A DNA stretch of 64,000 bases from Massospora cicadina (lineage: Eukaryota > Entomophthoromycota > Entomophthoromycetes > Entomophthorales > Entomophthoraceae). The notes beneath the pieces were generated by a model. The model did no database searches. It was not told the origin of the DNA and worked only from the letters and a program-made list of their open reading frames with translations. Both the position numbers and the translations under genes were made by a program. Positions 23,885 through 33,999 of the stretch are shown piece by piece (position 1 is the first letter of the stretch; each line of letters begins with the position of its first letter). The stretch covers positions 178,680 through 242,679 of the forward strand of contig JAKSZP010002693.1 of assembly GCA_022478985.1 (NCBI GenBank), in the 5' to 3' direction.

Positions 23885-26800
23885 TCAGATGAGACAAAAC
23901 TTAGTACCAGGTGAGGCACCCCAGAGAAGCGATGCTATCTCTTGTTGCCAGCGGGAACGCCACTTATGGGAAGGGGAGGGAACGTGTGTAGGGGGCGTAG
24001 CCACTATTGAGCACGTGTGGAGGAAGGGGTCTGATTTGATGAACCAGACTGGGAACCAGGAGGAGACCAGCTGCCGGCGACGTGGTGGGAGATATCCAAA
24101 CATCCACGCTTGAAAGTGATCCACCAAATGAGACCGGAGTCTGTGGACAGCTTCAGGGAGGGTGGGGATGGATCCGGCGATGGCATCCAAGACAATCGTG
24201 TGGATAGTCCACATGGCGATTGCAACCACCAGAGCACGAAGGGAGGGTGGGAGGGGGAGGCCATTAGTGAAGCAAACATATCTCTTGACAGACTGAAGGG
24301 ATGTGTTTGATCCTGGCCTAGCAGACGTTGGACTTCGCGCCATATTACTTTAGAGGTGGGGCACTTCTCCAGGCGGTGAAACAGCGTTCCATACTGGCCA
24401 CACATGACACAGGATGAGTGTAAAGCATTAGAGCGCTCAGCTGTACGATACACCCGCCTCAGGCAGCGCCACACATGGGAGCGGACTTGAGGCTGCAACA
24501 GAGGATGGTGTGCGTATTTCCAGATAGTCTTTTGGGTCTCAGTGGAATAAGGGATGTCCATCATGTCCAGGTAGTCCACCCTGGATAGGATATGGTGCCG
24601 TGTGGGGATCAAGCCATCTTGAATGGGTAGCCCCTGTACCTCTTATATGAACTGAGGAGAGGGGCGGCCTCTTTGGGTTGTATGTCCACTAATACGAATT
24701 CTCCACTCTGCGCTTCACATGGAGAGTAGGATTCGTTTGTAGTGGGTTTTGGTCCCGTGAGGACCTGTGGCTGATGTGTGTGATGCGAGGTATTTCATCA
24801 GGGAGTGGGGGTTTGATGGATTGTTGAGGCCCAAGGCTCAGGAGAAGTTGGAGCAGGCCGCGCGGGACCAGTGTTGGGATGGGAGTGTAGGAGCAGTGAC
24901 GGCCGCAATCCAGGTGCCTAGGATCTTGGCGGCATGGGCTTTGAAGTCAAGTAGGCCCATGCCACCATGATGATGAGGGCCAAACATGACCTCTAGCCGT
25001 ACTGGTGGAGGGCGGCCTGACCAAAGCCAACCTTGTAGCAAAGCATACAGGGATTTGAAGAAGCTTGGGGAGAAGGGGATGGCGTGGGCTCCAAACCAGA
25101 CTTTGGATAGGAGCATAGAGTTGGCAAGAACAACCCTGCCAGTGAGGGTAGTAGGGTGGGCTCTGATAGAGACGATTCGCTTCGTCACGTTGTCCAGTAT
25201 ATGGCACTCCATTACTGCTGACGCGTAAGCATCACCCAGTTAATGAAGCGGGGAGGTAGGCAGAATTGTTGGAGGCAGGCCCTAAGGTATTCCCAGTTTA
25301 CTCTATCATAGGCCTTTTGTTGGTCCAAGAATACAAGTGCCCCAGAGGCTGTGGACTGACACACATTAGCCACAGAGTGCACGTTATCCCAAATCGACCT
25401 TCTGGGGATGAAACCAAATTGTTCTGGAGAGATGGTGGCAGATGCTACAGTCCCTAAACGGTTAGCCATGATTTTTGTTAAAATTTTGGTGTCTGTGTTT
25501 GTTAGAGAAATGGGGCGCCAGTTGGCTAAGTCTAGCCTATCCCCTTTCTTGAAGAGTGTGACTGTAAAGGCCTCATGTCCTCCTGGTAGGAGGCGCGTTT
25601 CCAACAGGCTTTGGTTGAGTGAGGCTAGCAGCAATGGGGATATATATTTAAAATATTTTTTGTAGAACTCATATGGAATGCCATCTGGGCCTGGGCATTT
25701 TTGGTTTGGCGCACCGCGAATGGAAGTCCTTAATTCGTTTGGAGTAATTAAATTCATTATTTCCGGGTATCAGAAAATGGTGTGGATATGAGCTCTGTCG
25801 AGAAATTTCGCCATTTCGGCTGGCTGAATTGGTTCAGCTCAGTATAACTCAGAGTAACTCTTTGCGTTTCAATTGCCACTTCAGCCAGTGTGTCCACAAT
25901 AGAATTATCCAATCTTCGCACCTGTGTGCAGGCCATGCTCTGGTGTGGTGCAAAAATTTTTTTGAAGAAGTATGCGGTGCACTTGTCGCCTTTAGTGATG
26001 CGTGTGGCCCTGTATTGGACACAAACCCGATGTTTGTGTTGCCTTTCAAGTGCGTTGAGGTGGGCTGCTGCCTTCACCCACTTCTGGCCCCATGCAGGGC
26101 TATATCCTGAGGCTAGAATGTTGGACTCCAAGTGGGCCAATTCTGCCAGCGCATGCGATATAACCACCGATGTGGCTCATGAGCGTCTGGATGAGAGATG
26201 GCGATAGTGGCGGATGGTGTCTTCTTTGAAAGTTGCCCATGTGGAAATGGGGTCCGCGCAAAATGGTGCAACAAACGATTTTGCCAAAGTTGCCTCTTCC
26301 ACCCACATGGAAAATCCTGGCGACGCAAGCTCTGGGGGGCAGATTTTGCACTAATGTGGGGCCTTTGCAACTGTGACGGGTAAGTGTTATGTTATCGAGA
26401 CCAGTTGGTGGTCGGAGAATTTTATTCTCGTTGTTTTGAAGTGGGAGATGTGGGGTTGGAATTTTGCCAGCGCTAGAATAAGGTCAATGCGAGTCATGGA
26501 CCTTAATTGGCCGTTGTGGATGTGGGGATGCATCATGTTTTCGAGCAGTGGGGCATGTCACGGCAGTGCATCCATTAACCCAAGGGTGGCTTTTAGAACG
26601 CGTAGTTCTACGTGACCCTGTGGGGCGTGGGGTGAGGGCAGCCACCAGTCCGTTGGTGAGGTTAGCCAACAGTTCATGTCACCAATTAGGAAAGAATTGG
26701 GGGGAAGCGGGAGGGATTTGACAGATGAGAAAAATTCTTGACGCTCTTGTGCACCGTTTGGGGCGTAAATGTTGATAATTGTGTGTGCAACATCGGCCCA

Positions 26801-27075
26801 TGAGAAGGTGACAATGAGCACTCGGTCATTTAGGAATGTTTCTGAATATATAAATTTGAAAAAATTGTTTTTCTGAATTAGCACCCCACAGTGCTTCGAC
26901 CAAAAGGATAGGGATGGTAGGAGCATTGTTTTCCAAGCATCCTCAGAACCTTGTGGACAGTGGGGTTTCCTGGATGGCCAGGATATCCACGGGTGAATTA
27001 TTTTATAAAAAACTCAGTTTCCTAGCCCAGGATGGGGAGGCCTTGAGTCCGGCGATATTCAGCATCCCTAGAGTG
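23885..27075 (-). pseudogene. LINE2 ORF2 (endonuclease, RT with internal deletion, zinc motif)
   Basis: Endonuclease: MLNIAGLKASPSWARKL (27062-27010), VDILAIQET, then FLIGDMNCW near 26690-26660. RT starts NELRTSIRGAPNQKCPGPDG (25757 on), with NWRPISLTNTDTKI, QFGFIPRRSIW, LVFLDQQKAYDRVNWEYL and FINWVML (to 25212). It then jumps directly to MECHILDNVTKRI (25212 down), skipping the segment that in LINE3 contains GLRQGDPLSPLLYN and the DD box (about 35330-35840). C-terminal knuckle CVMCGQYGTLFHRLEKC near 24408-24355, then HFQAWMF, SWFPVWF. Several frameshifts. Confidence 0.88.
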
Positions 27076-28447
27076 AAGGTTTCCCCCATTGTACCTTAGG
27101 TGTGAGGGGGTGGGCCCCCAGGCCCACCAGCCTCTTCAGGTCCCCATGGGCTTTCACAGCAGTGTGGGTATTAGCAGCAACGCTATCAGGGTTTTTGTTA
27201 ATTTTTGTGGAAAGAGTCGCATTGGCTTTGGCCTTCGCTTTTTGTTTTCCCGACGTCAGATGAATTTTTTGTGGTGCGGATAAGTTTGGTGCACTGTCGA
27301 GTGGGGCAAAAAATTTTTTTTCAGTTGGGATAGGTCCCAAGTCAGTTTTGACTGGGGCTTGGGTGCAGCGATTGGGTGAGATTGAATCTCCCATCAGATC
27401 CTCAGATTGAATGGCCCATTCAGCTTGGGCCTCCCAATCTGATTGGGTGATGGTTTCCCAAGTTGCTTCCGCCGCGAAGGTCTCCATTTCCTCCTGGCGT
27501 TGTGAGTGTGGGATGGTGGTGGTGACCTTGGCCGCTTCCTTGGCCGCGGTCCTATGGGCCTGCTTGGCCTTCTTCCGCTCCTGTGGGGAGATGGGTTTTC
27601 CTAATAGGTAGCAGCCTTGTGCTCCCCACGGGAAAGCCTCTTTGGTGCTTGTGGTTTGTTCATAGTGCGCCTCTCTGCTGGCCATGGCCGCCGAGGGGTG
27701 CTCTTGGAATGTAACGCCCTCTTTGATGGGGCACGCGTGTGCCTTATGGCCGAATGCATCACAGTGGGTGCAAATGGGGGCGCGCTGTCCACAGTTACCC
27801 GGAATGGGTGGGTGGTGTGCCCTGCGATGTCAATAAAGGTGGAGTGCGGGATCTGGGTTAGGTCCTTCGCGATCTCCTCAGTTGGGGTCAGAACTGTGAT
27901 GGCTTTGCTGGTGCACAGGTGTGGCATCAGCGTGAAACGTTGCATTTTGAAAGATTGTATTTCGCTGTATATGGCGAGACCATCTTTCAGGTGTTGCTCC
28001 AAAATGTCACGTTTTACTGTAGTAGGCAAAAAGTCAAACTTGAGGAAAATTTGGTTTGATTTTGTCCATCTGGTGCGTTTAGTTTCGATGACCCATTGCC
28101 CTTTGGGGAGGTCAACCACTACGCGCACCGCTGCAGCCTCGTCTGCTGCTATTTTGCTTTCAAAACCTAGGTCCAGCCAACCGTGTGACATGGAGTGAGG
28201 TGCAACGTACACCGCGGTTGGGAAAATTTTGTGTACATCTTCACAAAATTTTTCCCATAGGGCCGTTTTTTGGATGTCCAGATACACACGGACTCTGAAT
28301 TCCACCGACAAAAGTGGCTGGGAATGTGGCGTGTTGATGTACTGGTTGCATCATGCTTGCCACGCGAGTATCTCTGGGGAAATTGTGACCGCCAGTTTTT
28401 TTAGATTTTTTTCTATTCCACTGTATTCTCCGGGGCATTTCGAACAT
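27068..28447 (-). pseudogene. LINE2 ORF1 (gag-like, CCHC)
   Basis: The main open part is 28311-27601 (236 codons): EFRVRVYLDIQKTALWEKF, GWLDLGF, AADEAAAVRVVVDLP, RTRWTKSNQIFLKFDFLPT, HLKDGLAIYSEIQ. A frameshift leads to the knuckle CTHCDAFGHKAHAC near 27775-27730, then an Ala/Lys-rich stretch KKAKQAHRTAAKEAAKV (27585-27530) and an acidic linker, ending VQWGKPSL just before ORF2. The N-terminus upstream of 28311 is in another frame and the exact start is uncertain. Same architecture as LINE1 ORF1. Confidence 0.85.
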
Positions 28448-28603
28448 TAGAGGCCGCGGGCCTTCCGCCTGCTCCTCTTGCCTTGCTTGCCCAACTGCTC
28501 CCAGACATGGGCGCAGACTAATCCCCTCTATGAGATTATCTAGCTAGATTTATTCTTGAATTGAATGGGTTGCAAAAGTGTTTGCAACGAGAAAGAAAAG
28601 TAT

Positions 28604-28826
28604 AATTCCTCTAAATATTAGAAAGCAATATTTTGATAGGGGCTCTCTTTTATTGCCATCTTGCCTACTATTAAATTTATATTTATATAAAATATTCTTG
28701 TGATTTATTTTCACCTTTAGTTCTTTAATATCATTAAAAGAGTTTCAATACTATAGGCTTGCTAAGATGTTGAAATCCTGTGCAAAAGCATTGGTAAGCG
28801 TTAACCATGTCAGTATTCCAACAGTA
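28604..28826 (-). mobile_element. Gypsy Q gag fragment between LINE2 and element B
   Basis: A 15-bp TSD copy of LINE2 (28604-28618) followed by about 210 bp of Q internal DNA; AT-rich, no usable frame. Its gag identity rests on position only. Confidence 0.55.
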
Positions 28827-28840
28827 ACCTTGAACTTTTA
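28827..28840. repeat. TSD of element B, left copy (14 bp)
   Basis: ACCTTGAACTTTTA, repeated perfectly at 30716-30729; brackets element B. Confidence 0.92.
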
Positions 28841-30715
28841 TTTTTTTAACCGGGTAAGCTGTCCAGGGGATGGACATTACTGAACTAAAACTGAAACTAA
28901 ACCTAACGTAACTAATTGATTTAAACAAAACGCCCAAATGAGCAAAATTGAATGAAACACACTGAACAAAAAACTAACCAGGTGGGCATAGGAGACTGCT
29001 TATGCCTCTATGGCAGAAGGGGAGGGGGGATTGGGGGCTCATCTTCAGCAGCAGCTTCCTCACCCCGGAGTAGGGTACCTGTCAAGGTGAATAGCAAGTG
29101 TGTCAGGGCATTGGCAGCATGTGGTTCGATATCTCTAATGATTGGTATTTCATGGAAATTGCAATTACAAAAATGACAGAGATATATTCAGCTAAAGCTT
29201 TTTCAGATTTAATGTGGGAGTCTGGTAGCTTAACACGTGTGGCAATATTGGTTCAGGTATTCTTAGCTTTCAGATTACATGCTACAGTTACCACGTTCTG
29301 GATAGCATTGTTGACATATTTGTGTAATCGATATATAAATCTTACTTTTTGGGGTGAGATTTAAAGGGATTAACAGGAGGTGGAATATATAATGTGAGCA
29401 TCGCCACAGATTTGGTGGCAGCTTTATGGAGGGGATGACTTTCTGGTGGTTTCTGTAGAATGATTCGGCATTTGGCTGTGGAGCATATAAATAAGGGGGA
29501 ATTTGGCGTCCCATTCTGCATTACAGAACTGATCAACTTGCAAAGATGGTCTTCAATGATATGACCTGATTCGTCAATTTTACCCAATAGCTCACATGGT
29601 TTCTGTTTGAATTGAATTGGGGAATCAGTATATGGTTGAGGATTGATCGATTCATTGAAAATTTCATGGGATCAAACTGGGGTCCAATACTGTGCTTAAA
29701 TGGGTGGAGCATTTGTGGCACTGGGGCGAGGAGGAGGCTGATTGGTGGCTGTAGATGCAGCTGCAGCAACAGACTTTGGGGAGGTAGGATCATACCCCAT
29801 GCTGGAACTGCCACAGGGTGGGCGGCAGAATGGGGGTCAGCGGGCAAAAAATACAATCTGTTGGAAGTAACTAAGGTGGGGCACTTGCATTTCTAGTAGT
29901 CTAATTTAAAACAGGACGGGAAGATCATCTGCTCACCCTTGACGTGAGCTCAAAAACATATGGTTGGGGGAAGAAGGAATGATGGCATGAGGGGGAATCA
30001 AAACGGCGATTTTTTAAAAGCAGCTGATTGTGGCATAGCCCAAGGCCCAGCGAGGCATGTGGCCCCACATGGGACCACAAATTGTAAGATGAGGTTGGAG
30101 CCATAGGCTGCCAAACCATCCATCAACTCCCGGTGGAGCACCACAAGGGGGAGGTGGTTTAGCAAACCAGCAAACTGGACCACAAAAGTGGTGTCCGCTG
30201 GGAGCCAAGTCTGAGTTGTGTGAAGTGAGGTACCCTGAAATACCAGGGGCACAGTTGCCGCAGTGGCGGCGTTGGCTTCATCTGTGAAGCCAATGTCAAA
30301 ATACCCCTTATAGGGTGGAAATCAATAAAACTGGCAGGAAACTTCACCGCCTGTGCCATTTCAATAATGGCTTGGTCATGGTACTGGAAGAGTTTCCCAT
30401 AGTTAACCCTTAGGCTGTAGCACATGTTGTTCTGGGGGAGCACCAGGGGGCAGTGAGGACCCGCTTGGGTATGAGCAAGATGGGCGTTAAGATCCTTGGG
30501 AGGAATGAATTGTCCCATGGGTTAGTATGACTAGGTGAGCCAGTATGAGCGCGTTTTCCCATCAGATAAAAAAGGCGGGGGAGTTTCGCCACTGTCCCAC
30601 ACTGGAGCAGCTGGTGGAGAATCTGAGGACATTGGAGCGAAACTATGGCAGGTGATCAAGATTTACTTTTTATCCATATAATTTTCTTGGAAAGATATAC
30701 CGAGCAGAAATAACC
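28841..30715 (-). mobile_element. Element B: ORF1-only LINE-like retroposon, minus strand
   Basis: A 1.88 kb member of the A-E family with a perfect 14-bp TSD. The 3' end (28841-28875) is the complement of CCCCTGGACAGCTTACCCGG plus TTAAAAAAATAAA, the LINE1-type tail. The 5' end reads TTTCTGCTCGGTATATCTTT, corresponding to the hairpin region of the others with a weaker stem. Inserted in Q gag. Confidence 0.88.
29008..30632 (-). pseudogene. Element B ORF1-like protein
   Basis: The ATG at 30632 gives MSSDSPPAAPVWDS, the family start. Open pieces: 30518-30159 (GQFIPPKDLNAHLAHTQAGP, LRVNYGKLFQYHDQAIIEMA, FPASFIDFHP) and 30252-29998 (PLVFQGTSLHTTQTWLPAD, VVQFAGLLNHLPL, MDGLAAYGSNLILQFVVP). The zinc knuckle near 29945-29895 is decayed: PSCFKLDY, stop, KCKC. 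The second conserved block (about 29600-29390) contains NAESFYRNHQKVI and KAATKSVAML. The C-terminus is EDEPPIPPPLLP, stop at 29008-29010. Frameshifts near 30220 and 29990, among others. Confidence 0.78.
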
Positions 30716-30729
30716 ACCTTGAACTTTTA

Positions 30730-31680
30730 GCAAATCCAATTTTGATTGATTTGTCAATTAAAAATATTCTTTTTTGTAATTTTCACTTAAATTTAAATTT
30801 AAATTTTAATGATTTATCCTATGTATCCTCCTCAATTTTTTAATTGTTTCTTGATATCAGCAGCAGTATCTTTGATTTCTCTCTGTCCTTGTACCAAATT
30901 GAGGGTGATATATTGGTCTCAGTAGTTGAAGCTACCATTGGGAAGTGACAGTTCAGGCTCATATTATTTTGGCAAAATTTGCTTCTGCAATCTAACAATG
31001 TTTATATTCTTCATACTTCCATCTATTATTAAACTCAAGGTGATTAATAATTCTCTTAAAAAATGCTCAGTAGTTTGGTATCTAATTTTGGCTACTATGT
31101 TCAAAATTTGGGTGTTCAATTGTTGAACACATTGTAACATGGAATCTAATCTTAAGCGGATTTTCTGAGAAATAGTGTCCATTTGCAACATTAAATTTTG
31201 CTGATGGGCGCTATTATTATGAGTATATGTGACCATATTGGCAATAACTGCCTGTTGTTTATCCTGTGTCAGAGAATTTGCTTCTGGTTGTAAGCTGTAA
31301 ATACTTAATAACGTAATCTATAATATTATTAATAGTGTTTAGATTTCCAGTTAGAGTAGATAGATTCATGTGTAAAAAGTACTTAAAGTGCCATCTTCTT
31401 ACTTACTGATTGGAGGTATGGTAAAATTATTCCACATCTTTGATCTAGATTATTAGTATAATTTGAGATCCCTCCATCAGAATTTTCACTTATTTCGTCT
31501 AAATGAATTTAATTAGTTCTGTAGTATATTGTAGAGAGTAACTGCCATCTCGTTTACTCCATCATTCAATAGATGCATGTATTTAGAAACTAACCTATCA
31601 ACCTCTAAATGAATATTGCTACCCTGATGGAGTTCTGATATCCATCCTATTTCCAATTGTATGCTCCATATTAATGTATT
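30730..31680 (-). pseudogene. Gypsy Q gag N-terminal part
   Basis: About 950 bp of Q internal DNA between elements B and C. Minus-strand open pieces (31236-30964, 90 codons, and part of 31839-31513) look helical and coiled-coil-like, rich in Leu, Gln and Ile (HQQNLMLQMDTISQKIRLRL, VQQLNTQILNIVAKI), as in the N-terminal half of P gag. No further domain recognised. Confidence 0.5.
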
Positions 31681-31696
31681 AAATTTGGTGTTCTGG
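31681..31696. repeat. TSD of element C, left copy (16 bp)
   Basis: AAATTTGGTGTTCTGG, repeated perfectly at 33607-33622; brackets element C. Confidence 0.93.
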
Positions 31697-33606
31697 CTCT
31701 TTCTGCTTAGCATAACTTTCTGAGCAAAATTACAAAAATTAATAAAACAAAACCAAATCGCCCATTGTAGTTTTGCTCCGATGTCCTCAGATTCTTTGCT
31801 GGCTGCTCTATCATGGGGCAGCGGAGAAACTCCCCTCACAATTTTCTATCCCGTAGGAAAACGCGCTAGGACTGTTTCACCCAATCATTCCAAACCCATG
31901 GGATGATTCGTTCATCCCAAGGACCTTGACGCCCACCTTGCTTGTAGGAAAACAGTACCTCACTGCCCCCTGATGCTTCCCCAAAGCAACATGTGCTACA
32001 GCCTAAGGGTCAAATATGGGAAACTAATTTCATACCATGACCAAGCCATTATCAGAATAGCATAGGCGATGATGACACCCACCAGATTTATAGGTTCCCA
32101 CCCCTACAAGGGGTATTTCGACCTCAGCTTCACCTGCAAAGCTGACGCTGCCACTGCAGCAACTGTGCCCCTGGTATTCCAGGGCACCTCTCTCCCCACA
32201 ATTCAGACCCATCTCCCAGCGGACACCATTTTGGTGGTTCAGTTTGCTGGTTTGCCCACCCACCTCCCCCTGAAGTGCTCCACCAGGAACTGATGGACGG
32301 TTTGGCAGCCTATGGCTCCAACCCCATTTTATAACTTGTGGTCCTAAATGGGGCCACACGACTTGCTGGGCCTTGGGCATATGCCATTTCAGCTCTGATT
32401 TTAATAAATTCACCTTGTTGATTCCCCTCACACCATTATTCCCTCAGTGCCTGACCATCTGTTTTAGCCCGCATTGAGGGCGGGAAGACGATCTGTCCAT
32501 CATGTTTCAAGTTGGACCACTCAAAACGCAATTGCACCTCCTTAACCACTTCTGACAGATCAGATGACTCATCTGCTGACCTCCAATCCGCTGCCCACCA
32601 TATACAAGTTCCATATGGGGCACAATCCTACCTCCCCCACCCCCAAAACTGGAAGCTGCAGCTAAACCTGCAGACACCAATCAGCCTCCTCCTCGCCACA
32701 ATGCCACAAATGATTCCTCCAATCAAGCATTGGATTGGATCCCAGTTTGATCCCATGCTTCCTCAAATAAATCAATCAAATCTCAACCATATGCTGATTC
32801 CCCAATCTAATTCAACCAAAACCCATGGGATTATTGGCTGAAATTGACTCATCAGGTAAGCTCAATTAAGAACCTTCTCTGCAAATCAAGCGTTTTGTTA
32901 ATGCAGAATTGGATGCCAGATACACCACTCAATTATATACCCCACCTCCAAATGCTGAATCATTTCGCAGTGATCACCAGCTTGCAGTCCAAGCAGCTGC
33001 AACACCAAATTGTCGTCCCCTTTGTAAAGCTGTCGCCAAATCAGTGGTGATGCTCACAGGAGGAATTCCACCTCATGTTATCCCCTCAACCCTTGCCCCA
33101 AAAGTAAAATCACAGTAAACCAGCTACACAAAACGTTAACGATGCTATCCATAATATGGCAACTATAGCAGAGAATTTAAAAGCAAAATTACCTGAACCA
33201 ACATTGCCATGTTTGTTAAACTCCTAGACGCCCACATCAAAGCTGAAAAAGCTTTAACCAAATATCTCAGTGCCATTTACCCAGCTGGTAATTTCCATGA
33301 AATTCCAATTATTAAAGATATTGAACCACATGCCGCAGATGCCTCAACGCCCTTAATGTCTGCCGTGACATGCACTCTACTATGGGAGGAGAAGATTCTG
33401 CCAAAGATGAGCCCCCAACCCCCTCCCCTTCCTCCATGGAGGGATAAGCAGTTTCCGCTGCCCACCTGGTTGGTTGTTTTTTTGAAGCATTTCACTCAAT
33501 GTGCTCATTTGGGCGTTTTGTTTGAACCAATTAGTTCCGTTAGTTTTTAGTTTAGTTTTAGTTTCAGTAATGTCCATCCCCTGGTCAACTTACCTTGAAT
33601 AAAAAC
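31697..33606 (+). mobile_element. Element C: ORF1-only LINE-like retroposon
   Basis: A 1.91 kb plus-strand copy with a perfect 16-bp TSD. The 5' end has hairpin GCTTAG (31705-31710) with CTGAGC (31720-31725), loop CATAACTTT. The 3' end reads CCCCTGGTCAACTTACCTTG then AATAAAAAC. Of the five copies it has the best CCHC knuckle. Confidence 0.9.
31781..33447 (+). pseudogene. Element C ORF1-like protein (intact CCHC knuckle)
   Basis: ATG 31781 starts MSSDSLLAALSWGSGET. The frame is readable with few stops to PYKGYFDLSFTCKADAATAA, VPLVFQGTSLPTIQTHLPAD, VVQFAGLPTHLPL (about 32100-32280). The CCHC at about 32497-32540 reads CPSCFKLDHSKRNC (C-X2-C-X4-H-X4-C), so RNA or nucleic acid binding is likely in the intact family. 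A second block (32909-33118) contains NAESFRSDHQLAVQAAATPN, CRPLCKAVAKSVVMLTGGIP. The C-terminus is Pro/Ser-rich with TAA at 33445-33447. The N-terminal block parallels LINE ORF1, and no enzymatic domain exists in the element. Confidence 0.8.
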
Positions 33607-33635
33607 AAATTTGGTGTTCTGGTATTAAGAAAAAC

Positions 33636-33659
33636 AACTCCCCTGTAGTAACCACCAAA
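33636..33659 (-). other. Gypsy Q primer-binding site
   Basis: The minus strand reads TGGTGGTTACTACAGGGGAG after about three bases from the LTR boundary. It is a diverged version of the N1 and P sites (TGGTGCTCA.TA..GGG). Confidence 0.6.
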
Positions 33660-33906
33660 TGTAAAAAATTAGGGTTTTGCAGGTGCACAAGTTCGCTTAA
33701 CTAATAATTAGGTTTAAAAAAATAGTCTGCAAGATGTATTAAGACAAGAAGCTCAGTCATGTTTCTTAACCTGAGTGACTGAAACCTCACTCTGATAATT
33801 CTGGAAAGTAAGTATTTTATACCTCATTTAGGGTAAATGACAGCTAGAAAGAAGGATATATCTCAATACCTTCAACAAGAAGTAATTTTATAAAAATTTA
33901 CAATTC

Positions 33907-33924
33907 TAAGGTGTTGTTTATTAT
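33907..33924. repeat. TSD of LINE3, left copy
   Basis: TAAGGTGTTGTTTATTAT here and TAAGGTGTCATATATTAT at 39204-39221, three mismatches in 18. The homologous uninterrupted LTR segment near 6998-7015 supports the junction. Confidence 0.75.
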
Positions 33925-33999
33925 CTAATTTAATTTAATTTGATGTATTGTGAGGAAGGCTGACAAGAGGATGGATGCTTCTGAATGTCGACCCAAAAG

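Larger units (their letters stand above)
23821..28603 (-). mobile_element. LINE2: APE-type LINE, minus strand, RT core deleted
   Basis: A 4.8 kb element bounded by a perfect 15-bp TSD in Q gag. The 5' end (28603) has the hairpin GTTGCAA/TTGCAAC (28569-28588 on plus). The 3' end is a short AAATTT tandem tail (23822-23840). It is very similar to LINE3 (33925-39203) but about 500 bp shorter, because a deletion at about 25222-25230 removes the catalytic centre of RT. It cannot be autonomous. Confidence 0.9.

Noticed and set aside
27617..28198. A 193-codon plus-strand ORF
   Set aside because: It is antisense to LINE2 ORF1, whose product is clearly recognisable.
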